Source of the DNA: Streptoverticillium olivoreticuli subsp. olivoreticuli
GTDB taxonomy: Bacteria; Actinomycetota; Actinomycetes; Streptomycetales; Streptomycetaceae
Assembly: GCF_003391135.1 (NCBI RefSeq)
Contig: NZ_CP031455.1
Coordinates: 5,936,001 to 6,000,000 of the forward strand
Length of the DNA stretch: 64,000 nt
Reading direction: 5' to 3'
The notes beneath the pieces were generated by a model that saw only the letters and a list, made by a program, of their open reading frames with translations, had not been told where the DNA came from and did no database searches. The first letter of the stretch is position 1. Each line of letters starts with the position of its first letter. Below, one piece after another: positions 16,333-25,607 of the stretch. The position numbers and the translations under genes were made by a program.

Positions 16333-17025
16333 GTGGCAACCCGAATCGACCGCGCCCTCGTCGCGGACACCGCACTGCGCCTGCTCAACGAAGTGGGCCT
16401 CGAAGGCCTCACCCTGCGCAGGATCGCCAAGGAGCTCGACGTCCAGGCCCCCGCGCTCTACTGGCACTTCAAGAACAAGCAGGAGCTGCTCGACGAGGTG
16501 GCGACGGAGATGTTCCGCCGCATGGCCGCGCCCATCGCGCACGCCAAGGGCGACACCTGGCAGGAGCGGATGGCCGCCGCGATCCGTGAGCAGCGCCGCT
16601 TCCTGCTCGGCTACCGCGACGGCGCCAAGGTCTTCAGCGGCACGCGCTTCACCGACGACAGCTACGCCACCCCGCTGGAGAAGATGCTGCGCGACTGCAT
16701 CGAGGCCGGGTTCACCCCGCGCGCTGCCGCCCGCGCCTGGTTCACGCTCAGCACGTACACCGTCGGCTATGTGATCGAGGAGCAGTCCGTCCACCCCACG
16801 CCGGAGAGCGACGACCGCGACCCCGCCTACGAGAAGGAGGAGCGCGCCCGCCGCCTGGCCGGGCACCCGCTGGCCGACGAAGCGGGCTGGGAGTTCTTCG
16901 ACGACCTCGACGCGGGCTACGAGGACGGGCTGCGCGTCGTCATAGCGGGCATCGAGGCCACACTGCTACCGGGCGGCCGCTCCGCCGCTTCCGGAGAGGC
17001 TCCCGGGGACCCCGCGCAGCAGTGA
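16333..17025 (+). CDS. TetR-family repressor (TetR_C type)
   Basis: A 230-residue protein. The N-terminal helix-turn-helix (residues ~8-52) contains TLRRIAKELDVQAPALYWHFKNKQELLDEVA. The C-terminal region (~75-215) resembles the tetracycline-repressor ligand domain. The GTG start at 16333 comes right after two operator-like repeats. The likely target is the divergent flavin monooxygenase gene. Its 3' end overlaps the convergent acyltransferase gene by 60 bp. Confidence 0.88.
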   Translation: MATRIDRALVADTALRLLNEVGLEGLTLRRIAKELDVQAPALYWHFKNKQELLDEVATEMFRRMAAPIAHAKGDTWQERMAAAIREQRRFLLGYRDGAKVFSGTRFTDDSYATPLEKMLRDCIEAGFTPRAAARAWFTLSTYTVGYVIEEQSVHPTPESDDRDPAYEKEERARRLAGHPLADEAGWEFFDDLDAGYEDGLRVVIAGIEATLLPGGRSAASGEAPGDPAQQ

Positions 17026-18132
17026 CCGCCGCAGGGCGGGGGTGAACCGCCGCTCCACCCAGCGGTTCAGCACCCACGCCAGCCCGAGCATCAGGGCGAT
17101 CGTCAGCGCGAACGTCCCGTACGCCGGGACGCCCAGCTTCCGGTGCAGCGCCCCGATCACCACCCACCCCAGGTGCTCGTGCACCAGATAGAAGGGGTAG
17201 GTCAGCGCCCCCGCCACGGTGAGCCAACGCCAGTTCGCCCGGCGCACCTTGCCGAGCGCGATCAGGGCGACGGCCGCGTACCCCAGGGCGATCACGGCGA
17301 TGATGACGTACGCCGAACGGTAGGAGAAGTAGTGCGGGTTCGGCGGGTGCCACAGCCCCGCCACCGCGTAGTGCTGCCCGATCAGGAAGCTCACCCCGAC
17401 GATGCCCCAGGCCAGCGCGTCATGGCCGTAGCGGTGGATCAGGTAGAGGCCGATGCCGCCGATGAAGAACGAGGAGTACTCCGGCATGACCACCACCCGC
17501 AGCAGCTCCACGTGCGACGCGGTCGTCACCACCGTCGCCAGCGTCCACACTGCGCAGAAGAGCACCACCCGGCGGCGCGTCGCCCCCGGCAGGACGACGA
17601 ACAGCGCGAACAGCGCGTAGAAGCGCAGCTCCGCCCAGAGCGTCCAGCACACCCCCAGCACCCGCTGCGCGCCCACCGGCTGCTGGAGCATGGTGAGGTT
17701 CGCCAGGAAGTCGCTCGGCGAGACCGTCCTGTACGCCACCCACGGCAGCGCGAACGCCAGCGTCACCAGCACGATCGCCGCCCAGTAGGCGGGATAGAGA
17801 CGGGCCACCCGCGAGGCGAAGAACGAGCGCAGCGGGCGCCCCCAGCCGCTCATGCAGATCACGAAGCCGCTGATGACGAAGAAGATCTCCACGCCGAGGC
17901 AGCCGTACGCGAACGCCCCGGACAGCGTGGGGAATTCATGGCGCGGCGAGGAGCCCCACGCCCGGCTGACATCGCCGTCGCGGCCCCCGTAGTGATAGAG
18001 CGCCACCATGAGCGCGGCGATCAGCCGCAGCCCGTCCAGCGCCCTCAGTCGGCTGCCCGACTCCTTCGCCGGCGGGGCGGCGCCGGTGGCGAGCGGAGCC
18101 GTACGGGCCTCGGGCAGGGTCGGGGCCGTCAT
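16966..18132 (-). CDS. Acyltransferase family 3 membrane protein (OafA-like)
   Basis: A 388-residue protein with about ten membrane segments. It begins with ALDGLRLIAALMVALYHY, the His-bearing motif of acyltransferase-3 enzymes, then FFVISGFVICMSG and FFASRVARLYPAYW. These enzymes move acetyl or other acyl groups from the cytoplasm to extracellular sugars. Its ATG overlaps the stop of the polysialyltransferase-like gene (ATGA), so it is the last gene of the leftward arm and probably decorates the glycopolymer. Confidence 0.88.
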   Translation of the reverse strand: MTAPTLPEARTAPLATGAAPPAKESGSRLRALDGLRLIAALMVALYHYGGRDGDVSRAWGSSPRHEFPTLSGAFAYGCLGVEIFFVISGFVICMSGWGRPLRSFFASRVARLYPAYWAAIVLVTLAFALPWVAYRTVSPSDFLANLTMLQQPVGAQRVLGVCWTLWAELRFYALFALFVVLPGATRRRVVLFCAVWTLATVVTTASHVELLRVVVMPEYSSFFIGGIGLYLIHRYGHDALAWGIVGVSFLIGQHYAVAGLWHPPNPHYFSYRSAYVIIAVIALGYAAVALIALGKVRRANWRWLTVAGALTYPFYLVHEHLGWVVIGALHRKLGVPAYGTFALTIALMLGLAWVLNRWVERRFTPALRRSLLRGVPGSLSGSGGAAAR

Positions 18133-19499
18133 GCCGTCACCGTCGTCTTCGTCGTTTTCGCCGTCTTGCGGGCCAGCCGCCGCTGCACGGCCCGCGCGCG
18201 GCGGGCCACCTTCCGTACGGTCGGACTGCGCGGCAGGAAGGCGAGCTGGGAGGGGACCGCCCCCGGCAGCGCGAGGGCGGTCAGGCGGCGCCGCTTGAAA
18301 TAGGGGCGCGTACGGGCGTCGAGGTGCGCGGCGAGATACCGCTCCGCGGCCTCCCGCAGACCGGGCAGGACCTGCGGCTGCATGGCGAAGCCGACGGCGG
18401 CCAGCAGCCCCTGGGCCTCCTCGACCGACAGCTGCCGGTGCGCCGATGCGTCCTCGAGACCGGGCAGCAGCGCGTCGACGAGGGTGACGGGGACGCGATT
18501 GCTGTTCTGGTACGGAGTGAGCCGCTCCAGCAGCAGATCCGTGCCGGTGCGGGCGACCGGAAGCCCGTAGAACGTGCTCGCCGTCAGCAGCGCGGTCGAG
18601 AAGCAGCCGGCCACCAGCACGGGCCGGATCCGCAGGAAGACCACCTCGGCCAGCACGGGCGTGTCCAGCACCGTCAGCCCCACACCGAGGCGCTCCGCCT
18701 CCTCCTCCAGCATCCGCGACCAGCGGGCCGGGGCCGAGGGGTGGGGCTTGAACACCAGCTGCCGGTGGCCGCGAGCGGCCGCGCCGCGCAGCATGCGCAC
18801 GTGCAGCCGCTCCTCCTCCTCGGGCGTGAGGATCTCCAGCGCCGACAGATACTGCCCGAGCAACAGAGCCGCACCCCCGGGTGCGGTCACCGGGGGTGCG
18901 GCGTCGGCGAGTTCGGCCAGTACGGCGGTGAAGGCGGCCGTCGGCACGATCTCCGGCTCGACCCCGAACTCGGTCAGCAGCAGCGGGCGCAGGCCGGGCA
19001 CCAGGTCCAGGTGCAGGAGCCGGCGGACGCGGGTGCCGACGAGCGGGTCCAGCTTGCTGCGCGTGGGCCCGTAGCTCATCAGCCCGTCGGCGTAGACCTC
19101 CAGCGGGGCGTCCGCGAAGCACAGGGCCAGCGCCTGCGCCGGGCTGACCTGGATCGACTCCACGATCAGCTCCAGATCGTCGGAGCCCAGGCCCCACAGC
19201 AGCCTCAAGTGCCGCTCCCACAGCGGGGCGTCGTCCGGGCGGGGCGTCCAGCCGTTGGGGTGGAAGGGGCTGATCGCCGCGTTCCAGGACAGCACCCCGT
19301 CGAAGCGGGCGCGCAGCCGGTCGAAGCCGGGCGCCTCGTCCAGGGCCGGGGTCGTCTCCGGGACGGCCGCGGTGTTGGCGACGAGCAGCAGCCTGCGGTC
19401 GGCGGGGGAGAAGCAGCCGGTGTCCAGGGCGGCGGCGAGCGTCGCGGCCCCGTAGAGGGTCGACGCCAGGAAGATCTGGGTGCGGGGGCGGCCGTGCAT
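18129..19499 (-). CDS. Alpha-2,8-polysialyltransferase-like glycosyltransferase
   Basis: A 456-residue protein. QIFLASTLYGAATLAAALD at the start, LVFKPHPSAPARWS near 265 and VAGCFSTALLTASTFYG near 318 match the polysialyltransferase/GT-B capsule family. The HP and S-T pairs are the motifs that bind CMP-sialic acid in that family. The C-terminal ~60 residues are basic. It is translationally coupled to GT2 upstream (TGATG, one-base overlap) and the acyltransferase downstream. It probably polymerises a nonulosonic acid for a wall polymer. Confidence 0.8.
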   Translation of the reverse strand: MHGRPRTQIFLASTLYGAATLAAALDTGCFSPADRRLLLVANTAAVPETTPALDEAPGFDRLRARFDGVLSWNAAISPFHPNGWTPRPDDAPLWERHLRLLWGLGSDDLELIVESIQVSPAQALALCFADAPLEVYADGLMSYGPTRSKLDPLVGTRVRRLLHLDLVPGLRPLLLTEFGVEPEIVPTAAFTAVLAELADAAPPVTAPGGAALLLGQYLSALEILTPEEEERLHVRMLRGAAARGHRQLVFKPHPSAPARWSRMLEEEAERLGVGLTVLDTPVLAEVVFLRIRPVLVAGCFSTALLTASTFYGLPVARTGTDLLLERLTPYQNSNRVPVTLVDALLPGLEDASAHRQLSVEEAQGLLAAVGFAMQPQVLPGLREAAERYLAAHLDARTRPYFKRRRLTALALPGAVPSQLAFLPRSPTVRKVARRARAVQRRLARKTAKTTKTTVTA

Positions 19500-20476
19500 C
19501 AGGCGGAGACCCCCGGGGCGGTGGGCCGGCGGCGCAGTCGGCGCAGCCGGGCGGCGCGGTCGTAATCCATGGAATTCAAAGCGTCCTTGACCAGTTCCTG
19601 GGGCATTCGCCGAAGTGCGGCCGCGCTTCTCGAACGCAGTGCGCGGGCCACGGCGGGTTCAAAGCGTTCGATCGTGCCGAGCTGGTGGGACATGATGGCG
19701 CAGTATGTTCGAACGGCTTTCGGGAGAAGCGCTTCCGCGTCCTTGTCCCGCGCCGTCTCCTCGATTACCTGATCGAATGCGCGAAGGAAATCGAGTTGTC
19801 GCACATCGCCGATCTGGGTGAGCGAAGTGGCCACTCCCCGGCGGTAGAAAACACCCAGCAGTCCGGTCACGGCAAAGGTCCGCGCCTCGCGGTGCAATCG
19901 CCAGATCCACGGCCGGTCCTCGGCGGTGCGCAGGCCGTCCCGGAAGTGCAGCAGCCCCTCGTCCAGCAGCCGCCGGTGGTAGATCCCGGCCCAGGCGTAG
20001 GCGTAGTCGACGGACGTCGAGCGGTCGGCGGGCAGTATCGCGCCGCGCGGATCGAGCACCACCCCGCGCCTGCCGTGCGGCACGCGCTGCACGGTGCGGA
20101 CGCGGCCCGTGCACTGGACGTGGTCCGTGCGCACGAAGTCCACCGCCAACTCCTCGATCACGTCGAGCAGTTGGGGGTAGTGGCCGGGGGCGAGCCAGTC
20201 GTCGCCGTCGAGGAAGGTCAGGTACTCGCCGCTCGCCGCGTCCAGCCCGGTGTTCCGGGCGGTGGCGAGGCCGCCGTTCTTCGCGTGCCGCACGACCCTG
20301 GCGCCCGGCAGGTCGCGCGCGGCGCGCTCCAGGAGCTCCGGCGTGCCGTCGGTCGAGCAGTCGTCCACGAGAATGAATTCGAAATCCTCACGGGTGTTCG
20401 CTTGCAGGCTCCTCAATGTGTCGGGCGCATAGGTCTGCACATTGAAGAACGGCACGATGACGGAGAGCTTGACCAC
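19499..20476 (-). CDS. Family 2 glycosyltransferase
   Basis: A 325-residue protein. The GT-A domain is clear: LSVIVPFFNVQTYAPDTLRSL, then FILVDDCSTDGTPELL, ARNTGLDAASGEYLTFLDGDDW (DxD-type metal site) and the acceptor-side TAEDRPWIWRLH. It uses a nucleotide sugar to extend a glycan at the inner face of the membrane. It is the first gene of the leftward arm and starts at GTG 20476, 187 bp from the divergent DUF6716 gene. The C-terminal ~80 residues are helical and basic. Confidence 0.88.
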   Translation of the reverse strand: MVKLSVIVPFFNVQTYAPDTLRSLQANTREDFEFILVDDCSTDGTPELLERAARDLPGARVVRHAKNGGLATARNTGLDAASGEYLTFLDGDDWLAPGHYPQLLDVIEELAVDFVRTDHVQCTGRVRTVQRVPHGRRGVVLDPRGAILPADRSTSVDYAYAWAGIYHRRLLDEGLLHFRDGLRTAEDRPWIWRLHREARTFAVTGLLGVFYRRGVATSLTQIGDVRQLDFLRAFDQVIEETARDKDAEALLPKAVRTYCAIMSHQLGTIERFEPAVARALRSRSAAALRRMPQELVKDALNSMDYDRAARLRRLRRRPTAPGVSA

Positions 20477-20663
20477 TCACCGGACATTAGGTGGCCCCCC
20501 GGCATTCGTCTTGTCCTGGGGCGGGCGCGAAGGTGAACGAAGCGCGGCGGAATGATGAACCCGCCGCGTGGACAAGCCGATTCGCCGATCGTCGGTGTGC
20601 TGTTTACCGGTTGTTGTGCTGGCGTTGGGCAGCCAAACGGAATGGATTTCTATCGTCGGCGAC

Positions 20664-21992
20664 GTGCCATCACGAGCTGCCTCTTCCTCGTCCGCGCCGC
20701 GGATCGCCGTGCTCGCCGACTCCGACACCCGGTGGAAATGGGGTGCGCTCACGGCGCACCGCCTCGCCCCGGGCGCCCGGCTCGACGGCCTGCTGCTGAG
20801 GGGCCGCGCGACGCCCACCGTCCGCCAGCTCGCCGAGGTCGGCGTGCGCGCGGAGACGCTGCGCGAGGTGACGGGCGTCGAGTTCGTCCGCACGGCCGAC
20901 CGCGAGCGGTACGACATCGTCGTGCTGGCCTGTGTCGGCGGCGCCGTGCAGACCATGCTCCACGGACTGGCCCGCGCCTGGGGGTCCGCGCCCGCCCGCC
21001 CGGTCGTCGTCACCGGCTACGTCGGCGTCGTCTACGAGAAGCTGGCCGACGGCCTCCTCCTGCGCCACGGCGCGGACGTCGTCCTCGCCAACTCCCCGCA
21101 GGACGCGGAGCGTTTCCGTGAGGTGTACGAGGGAGTGGGGGCGCCCGTGGACAGTGTGACGGAATGGGCGCTGCCGTTCCTGTCGGACGAGATCTCCAAG
21201 GAGGAGCCCGAACCCCGGCCGTTCACCGTGGTGTTCGCCGCCCAGCCCTCCGTGCCCGAGAGCCGCGCGGACCGTGCGTATCTGCTGAACCGCGCGGCCC
21301 AGCACGCCCGGAAGCACCCGCGGCGCGACGTCCTCATCAAGCTCCGCAGCAAGCCCGGCGAGCACACCACGCACATCGAGGAACTCCCGTACCAGAAGCT
21401 GGCCGCCCGGCTCCGTGGCGGCCTGCCCCCCAACTGCCGTCTCGTCTACGGCCACATGGGCGAGGTGCTCGACCGCACCGACCTCCTCGTCACCGTCAGC
21501 TCCACGGCCGCCCTGGAGTCCCTGCACCGGGGCGTGCCCACGGCCGTCCTCACCGACCTCGGCATCCGCGAGGCCCTCGGCAACCACCACTTCCTCGGGT
21601 CCGGCTGCCTCGCCTCCTGGGACCGCCTCGACGCCGGGCACCTCCCCGAGGCGGACGCGGACTGGGTCGCGCGCCAGGGCGTCGCCGCCGTCGGCCCGTA
21701 CGCCCACGGCACCGTCCACGACGCCGCCCGGCGGCGCGTCGCCGCGCTCGTCGCCCGCCCCGCGCTCCCGCCGCTCGCCCCCTACTACACCGCAGCGACC
21801 GCCCCCGGCTACCTCCCCGCCGTCCTCGCCCGCCACGGCCTCGACCCCCAGGGCCGGCCGCTCCCCGGTGCCGCCCGGCCGCCCGGCGAACCGAGCGCCC
21901 TGCGCCGGGCGGTACGGGAAGCGGCGCGCGGCGCGTACCGCCACGGCGTGCAGCGCGTCGCGCCCGTCATCCGGCGGCTGGGGGAGCTGTGA
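20664..21992 (+). CDS. DUF6716 putative glycosyltransferase
   Basis: A 442-residue protein. The N-terminus APRIAVLADSDTRWKWGALTAHRL and the later segments VVTGYVGVVYEKLADGLLLRHGAD and LLVTVSSTAALESLHRGVPT fit a GT-B or sialyltransferase-like fold, the last resembling a donor-site S/T-T-A motif. I recognise it as the DUF6716 family, found beside neuA/neuB-like genes in Streptomyces. GTG 20664 is chosen; GTG 20568 would add 32 residues of poor coding quality. It is the first gene of the rightward arm. Confidence 0.75.
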   Translation: MPSRAASSSSAPRIAVLADSDTRWKWGALTAHRLAPGARLDGLLLRGRATPTVRQLAEVGVRAETLREVTGVEFVRTADRERYDIVVLACVGGAVQTMLHGLARAWGSAPARPVVVTGYVGVVYEKLADGLLLRHGADVVLANSPQDAERFREVYEGVGAPVDSVTEWALPFLSDEISKEEPEPRPFTVVFAAQPSVPESRADRAYLLNRAAQHARKHPRRDVLIKLRSKPGEHTTHIEELPYQKLAARLRGGLPPNCRLVYGHMGEVLDRTDLLVTVSSTAALESLHRGVPTAVLTDLGIREALGNHHFLGSGCLASWDRLDAGHLPEADADWVARQGVAAVGPYAHGTVHDAARRRVAALVARPALPPLAPYYTAATAPGYLPAVLARHGLDPQGRPLPGAARPPGEPSALRRAVREAARGAYRHGVQRVAPVIRRLGEL

Positions 21993-22024
21993 GCGCGCCC
22001 GCCGCATCTGCTGAAGGAGCCACC

Positions 22025-23341
22025 ATGTCCGCAGTCCTGGCCGTCATCCCCGCCCGCGGGGGGTCGAAGGGCGTCCCCGCCAAGAACCTCGCGGCCGTCG
22101 GCGGCGTGCCGCTCGTCGCCCGCGCGGTACGGGAGTGCCGGGCGGCCCGCCTGGTCACGGACGTCGTGGTCTCGACGGACGACCCCGGCATCGCGGCGGT
22201 CGCGCGGGGGGCCGGGGCGGTGGTGGTGCAGCGGCCACCCGCGATCGCGGGGGACACGGCGTCGAGCGAGGCGGCTGTGCTGCATGCGATGGATGCGTAC
22301 GAGGAGATGTACGGCCGGGAGATCGGCACCGTCCTGTTGGTGCAGTGCACCAGCCCCTTCCTGACCGCGGCCGATGTCGACGGCGTCGCGGCGGCGGTGG
22401 TCGAACAGGGCGCGGACACGGCGCTGACGGTGGCCCCGTTCCACGGCTTCGTGTGGCGGGAGGAGGGCGATTTTTCCCCAGCCCCGCCCCTTCCCGGCCA
22501 AGCCCGTCCGGCGATTGAGGACACCGCGCGAAGCGCGGTTCGGGGGTCCGGGGGCTTGCCCCCGGTTTCGGGAAGGGGCGGGATCGGGGAAAAGACATCC
22601 GCCCCCGTCGGCGGCTGCGGCGTCAACCACGACAAAGCGCACCGCCCCCGACGCCAGGACCGCCCCCAGGACCTGCTGGAGACCGGCGCCGCCTACGCCA
22701 TGCGCGCCGACCGCTTCCGCGCGGAGCGCCACCGGTTCTTCGGCCGCACCGAACTCGTCCGCACCGACCCCGCCCGCGTGCTGGAGATCGACGACCCGCA
22801 CGACCTCGCGCGGGCCCGGGCGCTCGCGCCGCTGCTCGACGGCCCCACCGCCGCGCTGCCCGCGCGGGAGGACGTCGACGCCGTCGTCATGGACTTCGAC
22901 GGCACCCAGACCGACGACCGGGTGCTCATCGACGCGGACGGCCGGGAGATCGTCGCCGTGCACCGCGGCGACGGCCTCGGCGTGGCCGCCCTGCGCCGCG
23001 CCGGGCTCGCGCTGCTGATCCTGTCCACCGAGGCCAACCCGGTGGTCGCCGCGCGCGGCCGCAAGCTCGACGTGCCGGTGCTGCACGGCATCGACCGCAA
23101 GGACGTGGCCCTCAAGCAGTGGTGCGACGAGCGCGGCATCGCACCCGAGCGTGTGCTCTACGTCGGCAACGACGTCAACGACCTGCCGTGCTTCGGCCTC
23201 GTCGGCTGGCCCGTCGCCGTCGGGAACGCCCACGACGCCGTGCGCGGCGCGGCCCGCGCGGTGACCTCCGCACCCGGTGGCAGCGGAGCCCTCCGCGAGA
23301 TCGCCTCCTGGATCCTCGGCCCCACCCTCCGATCCGCCTGA
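22025..23341 (+). CDS. neuA: CMP-nonulosonic acid synthetase fused to a KdsC-like HAD phosphatase, with an in-frame repeat insertion
   Basis: A 438-residue protein. Residues 1-~270 are the cytidylyltransferase (AVIPARGGSKGVPAKNL, VVVSTDDPGIA, QCTSPFLTAADVD), which activates a sialic-type sugar as its CMP form. Residues ~285-435 are a HAD domain with VMDFDGTQTDD, LILSTEANPV and YVGNDVNDLPC, as in animal CMP-sialate synthetases and KdsC. Between residues ~150 and ~190 the frame runs through a 125-bp intergenic-type palindromic repeat, giving a Gly/Pro-rich insert before NHDKAHRPRRQD. RBS GAAGGAG precedes ATG 22025. Confidence 0.88.
   Translation: MSAVLAVIPARGGSKGVPAKNLAAVGGVPLVARAVRECRAARLVTDVVVSTDDPGIAAVARGAGAVVVQRPPAIAGDTASSEAAVLHAMDAYEEMYGREIGTVLLVQCTSPFLTAADVDGVAAAVVEQGADTALTVAPFHGFVWREEGDFSPAPPLPGQARPAIEDTARSAVRGSGGLPPVSGRGGIGEKTSAPVGGCGVNHDKAHRPRRQDRPQDLLETGAAYAMRADRFRAERHRFFGRTELVRTDPARVLEIDDPHDLARARALAPLLDGPTAALPAREDVDAVVMDFDGTQTDDRVLIDADGREIVAVHRGDGLGVAALRRAGLALLILSTEANPVVAARGRKLDVPVLHGIDRKDVALKQWCDERGIAPERVLYVGNDVNDLPCFGLVGWPVAVGNAHDAVRGAARAVTSAPGGSGALREIASWILGPTLRSA
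22471..22595. repeat. Streptomyces palindromic repeat inserted inside the neuA-like gene
   Basis: The ends are inverted: TTTTCCCCAGCCCCGCCCC at the left and GGGGCGGGATCGGGGAAAA at the right. The interior has AGCCCGTCCGGCGATTGAGG and CGCGCGAAGCGCGG, as in intergenic copies at 37906-38114 and 58795-58957. It adds about 41 codons without breaking the frame. Confidence 0.85.
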
Positions 23342-23382
23342 TTGTCCCCGAGCCCTCTCCGAGCCCTAAGGAACCGCCCCAG

Positions 23383-24324
23383 ATGAGCCCCGCCCAGCGC
23401 ACCCGCCCCCTCGGCACCAAGACCGCCGGACCCGGCCACCCCGTCTACATCACCGGCGAGATCGGCATCAACCACAACGGCGACCTCGACAAGGCCTTCG
23501 CCCTCATCGACGCGGCCGCCGACGCCGGCTGCGACGCCGTGAAGTTCCAGAAGCGCACCCCCGAGATCTGCACCCCGCGCGACCAGTGGGACGTCGAACG
23601 CGACACGCCGTGGGGCCGGATGACCTACATCGACTACCGCCACCGGGTGGAGTTCGGCGAGGAGGAGTACCGCCGGATCGACGAGCACTGCCGCGAGCGC
23701 GGCATCGACTGGTTCGCCTCGCCCTGGGACACCGAGGCCGTCGCGTTCCTGGAGAAGTTCGACCTGCCCGCGCACAAGGTCGCCTCCGCCTCGCTCACCG
23801 ACGACGAACTCCTGCGGGCCCTGCGCGCCACCGGCCGTACGGTCATCCTCTCCACCGGCATGTCCACCCCGAAGCAGATCAGGCACGCGGTGGAGGTGCT
23901 CGGCAGCGACAACATCCTGCTCTGCCACGCCACCTCGACCTACCCGGCGAAGGCCGCCGAGCTCAACCTCCGGGTGATCCACACGCTCCAGGCGGAGTAC
24001 CCCAACGTGCCGATCGGCTACTCCGGCCACGAGACGGGCCTGCAGACCACCCTGGCCGCCGTCGCCCTGGGCGCCACCTTCGTCGAGCGGCACATCACCC
24101 TCGACCGGGCGATGTGGGGCTCCGACCAGGCCGCGTCCGTCGAGCCGGGCGGCCTCCAGCGGCTCGTGCGCGACATCCGCGTCGTGGAGGAGTCGCTGGG
24201 GGACGGGGTGAAGCGGGTGTACGAGAGCGAGCTGGGGCCGATGCGCAAACTGCGCCGCGTCGCGGGCGTCGTCGCCCAGGGCGACCGCGAGCAGGCCGCC
24301 GACCGCGAACCCGCCGCGGTCTGA
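23383..24324 (+). CDS. neuB: Short NeuB-type nonulosonic acid synthase
   Basis: A 313-residue TIM-barrel enzyme that condenses phosphoenolpyruvate with a six-carbon sugar. Family motifs are ITGEIGINHNGDLDKAF, AVKFQKRTPE, FASPWDTEAVAFL, STGMSTPKQI, GYSGHETG and the metal-binding ERHITLDRAMWGSDQA. Classic NeuB (about 345-350 aa) ends in an antifreeze/SAF domain that helps bind ManNAc. Here the protein stops after the barrel, so the acceptor may be a different sugar such as mannose or mannose 6-phosphate, giving Kdn. Streptomyces coelicolor wall polymers contain Kdn. Confidence 0.9.
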   Translation: MSPAQRTRPLGTKTAGPGHPVYITGEIGINHNGDLDKAFALIDAAADAGCDAVKFQKRTPEICTPRDQWDVERDTPWGRMTYIDYRHRVEFGEEEYRRIDEHCRERGIDWFASPWDTEAVAFLEKFDLPAHKVASASLTDDELLRALRATGRTVILSTGMSTPKQIRHAVEVLGSDNILLCHATSTYPAKAAELNLRVIHTLQAEYPNVPIGYSGHETGLQTTLAAVALGATFVERHITLDRAMWGSDQAASVEPGGLQRLVRDIRVVEESLGDGVKRVYESELGPMRKLRRVAGVVAQGDREQAADREPAAV

Positions 24325-24336
24325 CGGGCCCTGAAG

Positions 24337-25506
24337 GTGACCGCGCCCGCCGGGCCGTCCGCCCGCACCCTCGCCTTCGTCGAGAGCCCGGTGCAGCTCC
24401 TCAACGTCCTCGAATGGGCGCACGTCACCGGCGGTCCGGGGACGGACACCCCCGTGCCCGGACCGCGCGAAGGGGACCGGCCGCTGCGCGACGGCATCCC
24501 GCGCCAGCCCAGGGACCGCGACCCGGCGCCGGTCAGGCCCGCCGACACCGGCCTCGTGGTCGTCGTCCTCGCCCCGCACGACCCCATGACGCGGGGTCAG
24601 CTGCGGCGCATGGCCGAGCTGGCGCGGGACCAGGGGCACCAGGTGCGCTGGGAGGAGGCGCGGGGCGGGCCGGGGGCGCCGGTGCAGACCGTCGGCGGCC
24701 TCGCGGGCGCCCTGCGCAAGGCGCACCGCGTCGTCATCGGGGACCCGTTCTCGCGCTATGTGCAGCTGCTGCTGACGATCACCCGGGCCCGGGAGCTGGT
24801 CGTGGTGGACGACGGGACCGCCACCATGGAGTTCGTCTCCCAACTCGCGCGCGGGGAGCGCCTCGTGCGGTGGCACCGGCGCGGCAGCCGTGGGGCGCGT
24901 GACATCGCCTTCGCGCCTGTCTCCGCTTCCGCGCGCCGTCGGCTCACCCCGAACGACCGCCGGGCGGTAGAGGTGTTCACCGCGATGCCCGTCGAGCCGC
25001 CGCCCGGCGTGACCGTCACGCCCAACGACTTCGCCTGGACCCGCGCCACCTTCGGCCCGCCCCGCCTCACCCGTGGCACGGACCTCGTGGGCACCTCGCT
25101 CGTCGAGACCGGCGTCGTCGACCCGGACCGCTATCTGGACGCCGTCGCGGCCCTCGCCCGCACCCACGGTGCCACCCGCTACTTCGCGCACCGCCGGGAG
25201 AGCACCGACAAGCTGCGGCGCATCGGGGCCGTGGTGGGCCTGGAGGTCGTACGCCCCGAGCTGCCGCTGGAGCTGATCGCGCGCCGGGGCCCCATCGGCC
25301 GCACCGTCCTCAGCTTCCCCTCGACCGTGGTGCACACCCTGCCGCTCGCCCTCGCCGGGACCGGCGTCACCGTCGCCGTCTGTGACATCGACCCCGTATG
25401 GCTCACCGAGGGCGCCTCGCCCAGGGCCGAGGGCTTCCTCTCCGAGGTGACCGACACCGCCCCTGATGTGCGACGACTCCCGGTCATGCCGCTGACGGCC
25501 CCCTGA
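24337..25506 (+). CDS. Polysialyltransferase-like protein
   Basis: A 389-residue protein starting at GTG 24337, 12 bp after the NeuB-like stop. FVESPVQLLNVLEWAH at the N-terminus, VVVDDGTATMEFV (~150), RYFAHRRESTDKL (~283) and LSFPSTVVHTLPLALAG (~322) follow the polysialyl/sialyltransferase pattern. HRRES and FPST stand for the CMP-sugar HP and S/T motifs. A Pro/Arg/Asp-rich insert (~35-65) separates the first strands. It ends the rightward glycopolymer operon. Its exact linkage and acceptor are unknown. Confidence 0.72.
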   Translation: MTAPAGPSARTLAFVESPVQLLNVLEWAHVTGGPGTDTPVPGPREGDRPLRDGIPRQPRDRDPAPVRPADTGLVVVVLAPHDPMTRGQLRRMAELARDQGHQVRWEEARGGPGAPVQTVGGLAGALRKAHRVVIGDPFSRYVQLLLTITRARELVVVDDGTATMEFVSQLARGERLVRWHRRGSRGARDIAFAPVSASARRRLTPNDRRAVEVFTAMPVEPPPGVTVTPNDFAWTRATFGPPRLTRGTDLVGTSLVETGVVDPDRYLDAVAALARTHGATRYFAHRRESTDKLRRIGAVVGLEVVRPELPLELIARRGPIGRTVLSFPSTVVHTLPLALAGTGVTVAVCDIDPVWLTEGASPRAEGFLSEVTDTAPDVRRLPVMPLTAP

Positions 25507-25607
25507 GCCGTAATAATTGGTCATACCCTCCCCGCGACCCATCCATGCGGCTGAACTTTTCTAGATCTGGGGGCAGTTGCCCGGGTGAGGGCTCTACCCT
25601 TCACTGC

